Assembly: GCF_021283545.2 (NCBI RefSeq)
Contig: NZ_CP128540.1
Coordinates: 3,445,501-3,509,500 of the forward strand
Length of the DNA stretch: 64,000 bases
Origin: Pseudomonas alloputida
GTDB lineage: Bacteria > Pseudomonadota > Gammaproteobacteria > Pseudomonadales > Pseudomonadaceae
Direction: 5' to 3'
In this document: in pieces, positions 17,287-24,787 of the stretch
Layout: the number at the start of each line of letters is the position of its first letter
How positions within the stretch are numbered: the stretch's first letter is position 1
Position numbers and translations under genes: made by a program
The notes under the pieces: generated by a model
Seen by the model: only the letters and a program-made list of their open reading frames with translations
What the model was told of the DNA's origin: nothing
Databases searched by the model: none

Positions 17287-18657
17287 ATGGAAGTGCAACC
17301 GAACCCGAACCCACCCTATCGGCCGACCGTGTTGCTAGTGGACGACGAGGAGTCGATCCTTAGCAGTCTGCGTCGGCTATTGCGTGGCCAACCCTATGAC
17401 GTGAAGCTGGCGACCAGCGGCGAACAGGCACTGGCGCAGATGGCCGAGGGCCCGGTTGATCTGGTGATGAGCGATGCGCGCATGCCTGGTATGGACGGGG
17501 CCACCTTGCTGGCACAGATCAATCAGCATCACCCATCGACCGTCAGGATCTTGCTGACCGGCTATGCCGACCCAAGCGCAATCATCAAGGCCGTCAATGA
17601 CGGTCAGATCCACCGTTACATCAGTAAGCCCTGGAACGACGACGAATTGCTAATGACCTTGCGCCAGGCCCTGGAGCACCAGCATTCCGAACGCGAGCGC
17701 CAACGCCTGGAGCTGCTGGCACGTCGGCAGAACGCCCAGTTGAGACTGCTCAATAACGACTTGGAGAAACGCGTTGCAGCCCGTACCGCGGAGCTGCAGC
17801 AGACCGCTGACATGCTCGATCTGGCCTACGAAGAGCTGAAACACAGCTATGTGACCGGGACCGAGGTGTTCTCGATGTTGGCTAATCTGCGGCTGCCTCC
17901 AGCCAAGCAGACCAATCGACAGATCATCGAACTGGTGCGTTGCTACTGTAGGGTCCACGCCTTGGACGAGGCGATCAGCCGCGATCTGGCCATGGCTGCG
18001 GCGCTGTACAACATAGGCAAATTGAGTTGGCCGGATAGCATGATCGTTGCCCCTTCGGACCAGTTGATGCACAGCGACCGCGACCGCTATCGCGACTACC
18101 CACGCCAAAGTGAAGCGCTGCTGATGACCCTTGAGCCCATGAAAGATGCCGCGCGCCTGATCCTGCATCACCAGGAGCACTGGGACGGCAGCGGTTTCCC
18201 CGACCGGCTCAAGGGTGAAGCTATCCCGTTCGGCGCTCGCTTGCTCAAGCTGGCCGTGGACTTCGTTGAGCTGCAACGGGGTTTGATTCTTGAACGGCAG
18301 ATGAACAGTGACGAGGCCTTGCTCTACCTGCGCAAGTACGCCGGCCGGTTGTATGACCCAGCACTCCTTGAGGACTTCGTCCAGGTTTGCGCCTCGTTCC
18401 ACAGCGATCTCACCCTGGTGGACCCTGAAGTCCAGGTGTGTACCACCCGTGACCTGGCGCCGGGAATGGTGCTTGCGCGCAACCTGAACGCCGACAACGG
18501 CATGTTGCTGCTTAACGCCGGCAAGGTTTTAAGCGCCGCGCTGGTGGAAAAGCTGGTGGCCTTTGAATCGATGGAGGGTGGTAAGTACTGCATTTTCGTT
18601 CGGGTCCCCTCGAACGAGCCTATAACGCCTGGAAGATCAGACTTGGCGCCGTGCTGA
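17287..18657 (+). CDS. Response regulator with degenerate HD-GYP-like output domain
   Basis: A 456-residue protein. The N-terminal receiver has D19-D20 (LLVDDEE), phosphoacceptor D63 (MSDARMPGMDG) and K114 (ISKPW). After a coiled coil (about 130-190) comes an HD-GYP-like domain: HHQEHWDGSGFP at about 294-305 and RLLKLAVDFVE are recognisable. The HD dyad position, normally HDIGK, reads Y241-N242-IGKL, and GYP is GFP. Cyclic-di-GMP phosphodiesterase activity is therefore doubtful. It is divergent from the peroxidase-kinase operon and is the likely output of that pathway. Confidence 0.85.
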   Translation: MEVQPNPNPPYRPTVLLVDDEESILSSLRRLLRGQPYDVKLATSGEQALAQMAEGPVDLVMSDARMPGMDGATLLAQINQHHPSTVRILLTGYADPSAIIKAVNDGQIHRYISKPWNDDELLMTLRQALEHQHSERERQRLELLARRQNAQLRLLNNDLEKRVAARTAELQQTADMLDLAYEELKHSYVTGTEVFSMLANLRLPPAKQTNRQIIELVRCYCRVHALDEAISRDLAMAAALYNIGKLSWPDSMIVAPSDQLMHSDRDRYRDYPRQSEALLMTLEPMKDAARLILHHQEHWDGSGFPDRLKGEAIPFGARLLKLAVDFVELQRGLILERQMNSDEALLYLRKYAGRLYDPALLEDFVQVCASFHSDLTLVDPEVQVCTTRDLAPGMVLARNLNADNGMLLLNAGKVLSAALVEKLVAFESMEGGKYCIFVRVPSNEPITPGRSDLAPC

Positions 18658-18777
18658 ATGGTGGTGGGGCGTTCATTCAGCCCTGCACTGCCAGGACTGC
18701 GCGTACGGCACGCCGTCGCCCCCTCCACACCGTCAATTCACCCAAGCGCTATGCTTGCTCTGGCAGGAGGGCCGCGC

Positions 18778-19443
18778 ATGTGTGGAAGGTTGAGTCAGTA
18801 CCGAGGCATACACGACTTTGTCGAAACCCTGAGCCTGCCAGAGGCCTGGCAGAACAACGTCGGCGACCAGCCACTTGGCCGGTACAACGTCGCGCCGACC
18901 ACGCCGGTGGCACTCTTGCGGGTGGATGAAGCAGGCCCGCGGGCGGACCTGGTGAGATGGGGCTGGCGACCGCATTGGGCGACCGACCGTGCCGCGCCGA
19001 TCAACGCCAGGGTCGAAAAGGTGGCACACGGCCCCTTCTTCCGGGCGATCTGGCCGCACCGAGGCATAACGCCGATCGACGGCTGGTATGAATGGGTCGA
19101 TGAAGGCGGACCGAAGAAACAGCCGTACTACATCCGACGCCGGGACGGGCGCCCTTCCCTTTGCGCCAGCATCGGCCAGTTCGCTGGCAGCGAGCATGAC
19201 GGGTTCGTCATCATTACGGCCGATGCCCAGGGCGGAATGGTAGATGTGCACGACCGCAGGCCAGTGGTTTTGGCCCCAGACCTTGCGCGTGAGTGGATGC
19301 AACCCGCGACGCCGGGCGAACAAGCCGAGCAGATGGCGCTCAACCTGGGCGAGCCAGCCGAGGCCTTCGAGTGGTATCGAGTGAGCACAGCCATTGCCAA
19401 TGTTCGCAATCAAGGCGCTGAGCTGATAGAGCCGCTTCAGTGA
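18778..19443 (+). CDS. SRAP-domain abasic-site binding protein (YedK/HMCES family)
   Basis: A 221-residue SOS-response-associated peptidase-like protein. It begins MCGRLSQ, so removal of Met exposes the catalytic Cys2 that forms a thiazolidine crosslink with abasic sites in single-stranded DNA. Other conserved residues are visible in INARVEKV, DGWYEW and the histidine of VDVHDRRPVVLAP, matching the Asn, Glu and His of YedK. ATG at 18778 follows CAGGAGGGCC and is fixed by the need for Cys2. No LexA box is seen upstream. Confidence 0.92.
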   Translation: MCGRLSQYRGIHDFVETLSLPEAWQNNVGDQPLGRYNVAPTTPVALLRVDEAGPRADLVRWGWRPHWATDRAAPINARVEKVAHGPFFRAIWPHRGITPIDGWYEWVDEGGPKKQPYYIRRRDGRPSLCASIGQFAGSEHDGFVIITADAQGGMVDVHDRRPVVLAPDLAREWMQPATPGEQAEQMALNLGEPAEAFEWYRVSTAIANVRNQGAELIEPLQ

Positions 19444-19514
19444 AGCGGCTGCACAGATTCGCAGGTGGTCGACCTGCCCGTGGTTGCGGTGGGTCCGATC
19501 AGACCTCGGCGAAC

Positions 19515-19772
19515 TCACCTGGCAGCACAAGCTCCGCTTTTCTGACTTTCCACGTACTGTTCAGCCATAACCTTCCCTTCGAGAATGGCTTCTGTCGAAG
19601 AGGAGAATGGTCGACTCACACGCAGGGTTCGCGCCGTTGCACCCGGCTTCCCTACCTCGACCAACATCCCCGTGGGAAATTCGACGCTCGACTCCCACAG
19701 CACGTAAATCGATGCCTGGTAACCAAGGTAGGAATGCACGTAAAGGTCATGACTGGTGGACTGAAGGCTCAT
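19515..19772 (-). CDS. Hypothetical protein (85 residues)
   Basis: ATG at 19772 has TGGAGAAAG immediately upstream, a good ribosome site. The product starts MSLQSTSHDLYVHSYLGYQA and continues with a beta-rich segment (IYVLWESSVEFPTGMLVEV), a TARTLRVSRPFSSSTEAI stretch, and a short KSGACAAR tail. No family recognised. It has no signal or membrane segment and may be a pseudomonad-specific small protein. It lies at the left edge of the accessory patch. Confidence 0.5.
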   Translation of the reverse strand: MSLQSTSHDLYVHSYLGYQASIYVLWESSVEFPTGMLVEVGKPGATARTLRVSRPFSSSTEAILEGKVMAEQYVESQKSGACAAR

Positions 19773-19858
19773 CACTTTCTCCAACTGGGCGCCTCAATGC
19801 GCTTTTGATGGAGATACGACTCAAGCGATCTGACGAGCGTTCCGTTTTCCCTGCATCG

Positions 19859-20188
19859 TTATCCGTGAAGACGCGAGCCTCTGCGCGGGAGTGGTTCAGG
19901 CCCTGGTGCTTTGGGCACAGGAAACGCCTTGGCGACCCAGTCGTGAGCACGCTCGAGCGCCCAGGCCATCGCCGCGGACAGTTTCTGTCCACGGCAGTCA
20001 GGGTGTACCTCTTCGAGCAAGAGCACGCCTTTTTTCCCGTAGATACCCAGGAAAAGTTGAGTGACGTTTTCAAGTGAGAGTCGGGCTTGGATGTTGATTA
20101 AAGTGCCGCAGGGAAGGCGCTCATCGTAGTTGCGGGAATGCAACGCAGAATTGGCCCATTCCCAATAGATTTTGCCGCGATTACGCAT
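19859..20188 (-). CDS. Hypothetical protein (109 residues)
   Basis: ATG at 20188 is preceded by AGGT eight bases upstream. The product begins MRNRGKIYWEWANSALHSRN, with INIQARLSLENVTQLFLGIYGKKG and LLLEEVHPDCRGQKLSAAMAWALERAHDWV following; the C-terminal end is Pro/Arg-rich. I do not recognise the family. It resembles short pseudomonad hypotheticals found singly near accessory DNA. Its promoter would lie in the AT-rich 20189-20330. Confidence 0.5.
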   Translation of the reverse strand: MRNRGKIYWEWANSALHSRNYDERLPCGTLINIQARLSLENVTQLFLGIYGKKGVLLLEEVHPDCRGQKLSAAMAWALERAHDWVAKAFPVPKAPGPEPLPRRGSRLHG

Positions 20189-20330
20189 GGAACGGACCTA
20201 GAACTCATATTCTTGACTGGAGAGACAGAATACATCGCTGTTCCAATGAATCCACTGCTTAAGGTGTGTGTTACATTTTTTTACAGCTGCTTTTCGTTTA
20301 ACAGCCGTGATCGCACCACCAGCCCCCTTC

Positions 20331-20429
20331 ATTCGACTGGAGCATGATCCGGGGAAGATGAAGGTGCGCCGCCAGACTGTTGAGCATCCTTTCGGAACGC
20401 TCAAAATCGGAATGGGAAGTACCCACTTT
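20331..20429 (+). pseudogene. IS1182-type transposase remnant (C-terminal scrap)
   Basis: The plus-strand frame encodes IRLEHDPGKMKVRRQTVEHP followed by FGTLKIGMGSTHF. The RRQTVEHPFGTLK block and MG-THF are the hallmark of the DDE transposases of the IS1182 family near their C terminus. Neither the upstream catalytic region nor the usual downstream LTRTL/SLHVLAYNL block is present, so this is a decayed insertion. The rest of the 20189-20779 gap shows no gene apart from the possible operator at 20549. Confidence 0.75.
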
Positions 20430-20548
20430 CGCCGACTGAGTGCTCTATACCGCCTGGCTGCAGATTTGTTCGGGCACTGGGGTATCAGGCGGCGCTAGCT
20501 GAAGGCCGTACGGCATAAGCGCCCTAATCCGAAAGTCGGTTTACTGCC

Positions 20549-20570
20549 TTGTACAACGTTAGGTACAATG
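20549..20570. promoter_or_regulatory. Paired TGTACA-like half-sites, possible YefM-YoeB operator
   Basis: TGTACA at 20550-20555 and GGTACA at 20562-20567 are spaced 12 bp centre to centre. E. coli YefM binds two palindromes with a TGTACA core at that spacing. The site is 210 bp upstream of the antitoxin start, further than in E. coli, so a long leader or an unrelated origin is possible. Confidence 0.4.
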
Positions 20571-20779
20571 GTTGCGGTTGCCAGCGACGGTTGGATCCAT
20601 CTGGACACCTGTGGTCTGTGGCTACTGGAATGACGATTCTGATCCAGCTGAGAGAACACGGTGAGTCAATACGGAGCCGCCGTGCGGGTCGACAGGCTTC
20701 ACTTTCTTAGAACTTTGGGCGTCACCTGTGGCGGTCCAAAGAGCAACCCTTACCCGGGCAGAGCCTGGAGGATGGACAA

Positions 20780-21064
20780 ATGCACGTACTGACTTTTAGC
20801 CAGGCTCGCGCCGAACTGAAGCAGACAATGGATGATGTTTGCCGGGACCATGAGCCCGCCGTAATCACGCGACAGCGTGGCGAACCCGTAGTGATGATGT
20901 CTCTGGAGGACTACAACGGGATGAACGAGACCATTCACCTGTTGGGATCGTCCAAAAACGCTTCGCGCTTGCGCTCATCCATCGCTCAGCTCCGGGACGG
21001 CCAGGCCTTGACGAAGGAACTGGACCTCAATGAGCAAGAACCAGAAGCAGCGGAACAAGAATGA
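20780..21064 (+). CDS. yefM: YefM-family antitoxin
   Basis: A 94-residue Phd/YefM antitoxin. The N-terminal DNA-binding fold is clear: MHVLTFSQARAELKQTMDDV, then EPAVITRQRGEPVVMMSLEDYNGMNET. The C-terminal region (SSIAQLRDGQALTKELDLNE) is the usual toxin-wrapping tail, acidic at its end. Start has CTGGAGGATGGACAA upstream. It neutralises the YoeB RNase encoded next and represses the operon. It overlaps the longer possible toxin frame by 35 bases. Confidence 0.9.
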   Translation: MHVLTFSQARAELKQTMDDVCRDHEPAVITRQRGEPVVMMSLEDYNGMNETIHLLGSSKNASRLRSSIAQLRDGQALTKELDLNEQEPEAAEQE

Positions 21065-21338
21065 AGCCCGCGACAAGGTAAGCGTGAAGTTCACCAAGGA
21101 GGGCTGGGAGGATTACTGTCACTGGCAGAATGCCGACCTCACCATCCTCGGCAACATCAACCGCCTAATTGACGTGTGCCTACGCACCCCCTTCACGGGT
21201 ATTGGCAAGCCTGAGCCGCTGAAAGGCGATTTATCTGGCTTGTGGTCCCGCCGCATCACCCGTGAGCACCGCCTGGTCTACTTCTTCGAGGCCGGTATGC
21301 TCACCGTTCTGCAATGCCGCTACCACTACGACGACTAA
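21030..21338 (+). CDS. yoeB: YoeB-family mRNA interferase toxin
   Basis: A Txe/YoeB ribosome-dependent endoribonuclease. The catalytic set is visible in GKPEPLKGDLSGLWSRRITR and the terminal CRYHYDD: E62, R74/R75 and H99, matching E46, R65 and H83 of E. coli YoeB. The start is uncertain. ATG at 21030 gives 102 residues with a basic N-terminal extension. A GTG at 21084 preceded by AAGG gives 84 residues, exactly the E. coli YoeB length, and lies after the antitoxin stop. Both forms may be found in databases. Confidence 0.88.
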   Translation: MSKNQKQRNKNEARDKVSVKFTKEGWEDYCHWQNADLTILGNINRLIDVCLRTPFTGIGKPEPLKGDLSGLWSRRITREHRLVYFFEAGMLTVLQCRYHYDD

Positions 21339-21369
21339 AGCACTGTACTGTGCTGTGCGCGAGCCGCCT

Positions 21370-21390
21370 CCGCCCCTGGCAAAGGGGCGG
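21370..21390. terminator. GC-rich hairpin after the toxin-antitoxin operon
   Basis: Arms CCGCCCCT (21370-21377) and AGGGGCGG (21383-21390) enclose GGCAA. The tail is not T-rich, so termination strength is uncertain. Confidence 0.4.
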
Positions 21391-21442
21391 TCGGTAAACG
21401 AATGGACGCGCGCGGTCCTTTTGTAACGGGGCGGCCAAGGGG

Positions 21443-21559
21443 TCAGCTGCGTGCTCGTTTCACGATGCGGGCAGCCATGAGCGCGGCGCCCGGTATCCAG
21501 AGCCCAGGATTTGAAGTGCCTAATCCAACGGCAAGAAGCGCAATTCCGACAGCAAACAT
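21443..21559 (-). CDS. Small hydrophobic peptide (38 residues)
   Basis: ATG at 21559 lies nine bases after GAGGG and opens a 38-codon frame encoding MFAVGIALLAVGLGTSNPGL followed by WIPGAALMAARIVKRARS. A hydrophobic stretch, a turn, a second short hydrophobic helix and a basic tail fit a small inner-membrane protein. It lies in the accessory patch between the toxin-antitoxin genes and the phage remnant. No family is recognised, and expression is unproven. Confidence 0.4.
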   Translation of the reverse strand: MFAVGIALLAVGLGTSNPGLWIPGAALMAARIVKRARS

Positions 21560-21644
21560 AAGCGTTATCCCTCGCTAGAAAAATCCATTTCAACAATCGC
21601 CCATTAAAGCACAGGTCGGTCGCAGGAGCGGCCAAGGAATCGTC

Positions 21645-21710
21645 ATGCCCGAAACAATTGAGTTGGACCTCGACGCGATCGAGGCGGCGGCGAAGGCTCC
21701 GTTGAGTTTT
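21645..21710 (+). pseudogene. Truncated phage-like gene start
   Basis: An ATG at 21645, with GGAGCGGCCAAGG upstream, begins MPETIELDLDAIEAAAKAPL. The LDLDAIEAAAKA start resembles N termini of small phage proteins of the Ead/Ea22-like kind. Homology appears to stop after about 20 residues and the frame then runs through unrelated Cys-rich sequence into the OsmC gene. Together with the integrase fragment this suggests the remains of a prophage. Confidence 0.45.
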
Positions 21711-21857
21711 TGCAGTTCGGATCATTGCATGTGCTCGGATTGCTCATGCGTCGCTGCAAACAATAGATGCTGGTGGAAAGCCCTCAATCGAGAGCAAGAT
21801 AACCGCACCCAAGCGATGGGCAAGATTTTCCGGCCATCTTTCGACACAGGAGTGACC

Positions 21858-22331
21858 ATGAAAGAACACCATTACGCTGTCACCGTAAATTGGATAGGTA
21901 ACACAGGTGAAGGCACTGCCAGTTACACGGCGTACCAGAGAGACTTCAACGTGGAGGCTCCAGGCAAGGCACCTATCCTTGGCTCTGCCGACCCCGCCTT
22001 TCGCGGGGACCCTGAACGCTGGAACCCTGAAGACATGTTGCTGGCCTCGATCTCGGCCTGCCACAAGCTTTGGTATCTTCATCTGTGCGCAGTCAACAAC
22101 GTGAACGTCTTGGAATATGTCGACTACCCGGTGGGCCGGATGCTTGAAGGGGATGGCCAGCGCAAGGGCCATTTCAAAGACGCTGAGTTGAGGCCTCAGG
22201 TCATTATCAGCAGCCAGTCAAATCTGGATCTTGCAAGACGCCTGCATGACGATGCTCACCACGAATGTTTTATTGCCAACTCAGTCAATTTCCCTATCAG
22301 GTGCAGTGCTGTTATCAAGCATCAAGACTAG
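21858..22331 (+). CDS. OsmC-family protein
   Basis: A 157-residue OsmC/Ohr-fold protein. Peroxidatic-type cysteine C68 is in PEDMLLASISACHKLWYL and the second cysteine C137 in DAHHECFIANSVNFPI, matching the two-cysteine active site of thiol peroxidases in this family. It probably reduces organic hydroperoxides in the cytoplasm. ATG at 21858 follows ACACAGGAGTGACC; the frame is open for a further 71 codons upstream, which belong to the truncated phage-like sequence. It stands alone between mobile-element scars. Confidence 0.87.
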   Translation: MKEHHYAVTVNWIGNTGEGTASYTAYQRDFNVEAPGKAPILGSADPAFRGDPERWNPEDMLLASISACHKLWYLHLCAVNNVNVLEYVDYPVGRMLEGDGQRKGHFKDAELRPQVIISSQSNLDLARRLHDDAHHECFIANSVNFPIRCSAVIKHQD

Positions 22332-22443
22332 ATGTTTTGAATACAACTGCTTCCGTTGTTTAGCAATGGCTTCCAATCGACGCTATCAATAGAGGGGGGA
22401 GACACTCTTTCACGAGAGGCCGATAAAGGTCGAAAGCTGATAA

Positions 22444-22926
22444 TCACAACCGACCGCGATCAATCCAAAGCGAAAACCTGACCAGACGAAAACCAAGCAT
22501 CATCGGGTGGTCCTGTTAAACGAGCGCGCATTGAACGCCATCAATCAGGCCCAGCGAATGGATACCCTTCGTCGCATGGCGTCCAAGTCGGCCCACCTGA
22601 CTAGCCCCTTCGTGTTCCAACCTAGCAAAGGTGGGCTGTGGATCAACGAGCCAAGTGTTACAATCCGCCACTTCAAATCGGCGCTGAAGGCGCTGAACAT
22701 CCGTGAACGCCGTCAGTACGACACCCGCCACACCTACGCCACCCTATGCCTGATGCCTGGGATGAACCCCGCGTTCATCGCGAGCCAGCTTGGCCACAGC
22801 GTCGAGATGTTGCTCTCTACCTACGCGAAATGGATCAGCTCCTCCTCGGACTGGAGGGAGCTGGAGAAGCTGCCGCCCCGAGTCGAATTGGCCCAAAATT
22901 GGCCCAAGACTGACGACAGGGCCTAA
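22444..22926 (+). pseudogene. Phage-type tyrosine recombinase, C-terminal fragment
   Basis: The frame from 22444 to the stop at 22926 encodes KTKHHRVVLLNERALNAI, then PFVFQPSKGGLWINEPSVTI, the catalytic YDTRHTYATLCL block with Arg and His, and GHSVEMLLSTYAKWI, which has the catalytic His and the nucleophilic Tyr. The N-terminal arm-binding and core domains and the first catalytic arginine are absent, with a stop at 22441. It is therefore a decayed integrase, probably all that is left of an integrated element. It ends 33 bp before the ABC-F gene. Confidence 0.82.
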
Positions 22927-22958
22927 ATACACCTCTGGAACCCCCGCAGGACAAGCAC

Positions 22959-24545
22959 TTGATTTCTACCGCTAACATCACCATGCAGTTCGGCTCCAAG
23001 CCGCTGTTCGAAAACGTTTCCGTCAAATTCAACAACGGCAACCGCTACGGCCTGATCGGCGCCAACGGTTGCGGCAAGTCGACCTTCATGAAAATCCTCG
23101 GCGGTGACCTGGAGCCGTCCGCAGGCCAGGTCATGCTCGAGCCGAATACCCGCCTGGGCAAGCTGCGCCAGGACCAGTTCGCCTACGAGGAATTCACCGT
23201 GATCGACACGGTGATCATGGGCCACGGCCAGCTGTGGAAAGTCAAAGCCGAGCGTGACCGTATCTACTCGCTGCCGGAAATGACCGAAGAAGACGGCATG
23301 GCCGTCGCCGAGCTGGAAACCGAATTCGCCGAAATGGACGGCTACACCGCCGAGTCCCGCGCCGGTGAACTGCTGCTGGGCCTGGGTATTCCGCTGGAGC
23401 AGCACTTCGGCCCGATGAGCGAAGTGGCACCGGGCTGGAAGCTGCGTGTCCTGCTGGCCCAGGCGCTGTTCTCGGACCCGGACGTGCTGCTGCTCGACGA
23501 ACCGACCAACCACCTGGACATCAACACCATCCGCTGGCTGGAAACGATCCTCACGGCGCGTAACAGCACCATGATCATCATTTCCCACGACCGGCACTTC
23601 CTCAACAGCGTCTGCACCCACATGGCTGACCTGGATTACGGTGAGCTGCGCCTGTTCCCGGGCAACTATGACGAGTACATGACCGCGGCCACCCAGTCGC
23701 GTGAGCAGTTGCTGTCGGACAACGCCAAGAAGAAAGCCCAGATCGCCGAGCTGCAGACCTTCGTCAGCCGCTTCTCGGCCAACGCCTCCAAAGCCAAGCA
23801 GGCCACTTCTCGTGCCAAGCAGATCGACAAGATCCAGCTGGCCGAGGTCAAGCCGTCCAGCCGCGTCAGCCCGTTCATTCGTTTCGAACAGGCGAAGAAA
23901 CTGCACCGCCAGGCGGTGGTGGTCGAGAAAATGGCCAAAGCCTTCGACGACAAGGTGCTGTTCAAGAACTTCGACATCACCGTCGAAGCGGGCGAGCGCG
24001 TTGCGATCATCGGCCCCAACGGTATTGGCAAGACCACCCTGCTGCGCACCCTGGTCGGCGAGATGACCCCGGATGCGGGCTCGGTGAAGTGGACCGACAG
24101 CGCCGAAGTGGGCTACTACGCCCAGGACCACGCCCACGACTTCGAAGACGACATGACCCTGTTCGACTGGATGGGCCAGTGGACCTCTGGTGAGCAGGTT
24201 ATCCGCGGCACCCTGGGGCGCATGCTGTTCTCCAACGACGAAATCCTCAAGTCGGTGAAGGTGATTTCCGGTGGTGAACAAGGTCGCATGCTGTTCGGCA
24301 AGCTGATTTTGCAGAAGCCGAACGTGCTGGTGATGGACGAGCCGACCAACCACCTGGACATGGAATCGATCGAAGCGCTGAACCTGGCGCTGGAAAACTA
24401 CCCGGGCACCCTGCTGTTCGTCAGCCACGACCGCGAGTTCGTGTCGTCGCTGGCCACGCGCATCATCGAGCTGTCGGCCGATGGTGTGGTGGACTTCAGC
24501 GGTACCTACGATGACTACCTGCGTAGCCAGGGTGTGCTGGTCTGA
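22959..24545 (+). CDS. ybiT: ABC-F ATPase (YbiT type)
   Basis: A 528-residue protein with two ABC ATPase domains and no membrane part. Walker A motifs are GANGCGKST (about 34-42) and GPNGIGKTT; Walker B and adjoining DEPTNHLD appear in both halves. The linker [20 protein letters not shown] between domains is the P-site tRNA interaction motif region of ABC-F factors. Sequence runs such as [14 protein letters not shown] and [12 protein letters not shown] place it with E. coli YbiT. It acts on ribosomes as a translation factor. The start is TTG at 22959 with CAGGA eight bases upstream, the same boundary as YbiT. Confidence 0.93.
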   Translation: MISTANITMQFGSKPLFENVSVKFNNGNRYGLIGANGCGKSTFMKILGGDLEPSAGQVMLEPNTRLGKLRQDQFAYEEFTVIDTVIMGHGQLWKVKAERDRIYSLPEMTEEDGMAVAELETEFAEMDGYTAESRAGELLLGLGIPLEQHFGPMSEVAPGWKLRVLLAQALFSDPDVLLLDEPTNHLDINTIRWLETILTARNSTMIIISHDRHFLNSVCTHMADLDYGELRLFPGNYDEYMTAATQSREQLLSDNAKKKAQIAELQTFVSRFSANASKAKQATSRAKQIDKIQLAEVKPSSRVSPFIRFEQAKKLHRQAVVVEKMAKAFDDKVLFKNFDITVEAGERVAIIGPNGIGKTTLLRTLVGEMTPDAGSVKWTDSAEVGYYAQDHAHDFEDDMTLFDWMGQWTSGEQVIRGTLGRMLFSNDEILKSVKVISGGEQGRMLFGKLILQKPNVLVMDEPTNHLDMESIEALNLALENYPGTLLFVSHDREFVSSLATRIIELSADGVVDFSGTYDDYLRSQGVLV

Positions 24546-24575
24546 TTGATGGGACGGCCTGGCCATCTCGGATGG

Positions 24576-24669
24576 CCGGGCCTCTTCGCGGGCTTGCCCG
24601 CTCCCACAGGGACCGCACAGGTATTGGACGCTTGTGGGGCCTTGGGAGAGCGGGCAAGCCCGCGAAGAG
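24576..24669. repeat. Inverted pair of P. putida-type REP elements
   Basis: One REP copy at 24576-24610 (CCGGGCCTCTTCGCGGGCTT then GCCCGCTCCCACAGG) is followed by a second in opposite orientation at about 24644-24669. REP pairs of this sequence are abundant in P. putida intergenic regions. It may end transcription of the ABC-F gene. Confidence 0.9.
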
Positions 24670-24787
24670 TACATCCCCATCCCACCGACCGGCACGGCCC
24701 GACGAATAATTCGTTAGCCTGCTGTCTTTTCCTTCGCGCAACGGCCATGATGGGACCACGCCCAACCGCCCGCCCGCGAAAGAGCCC

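Noticed and set aside
20198..20404. 68-codon minus-strand frame opposite the IS scar
   Set aside because: The plus strand shows clear transposase homology here; the minus frame lacks any.
21231..21725. 164-codon minus-strand frame across the toxin gene and intergenic DNA
   Set aside because: It crosses yoeB in antisense. A better supported short ORF with its own ribosome site lies inside it in another frame (21443-21559).
22923..24695. 590-codon minus-strand open frame opposite the ABC-F gene
   Set aside because: Shadow frame of a conserved ATPase; composition is that of reverse-complemented coding sequence.
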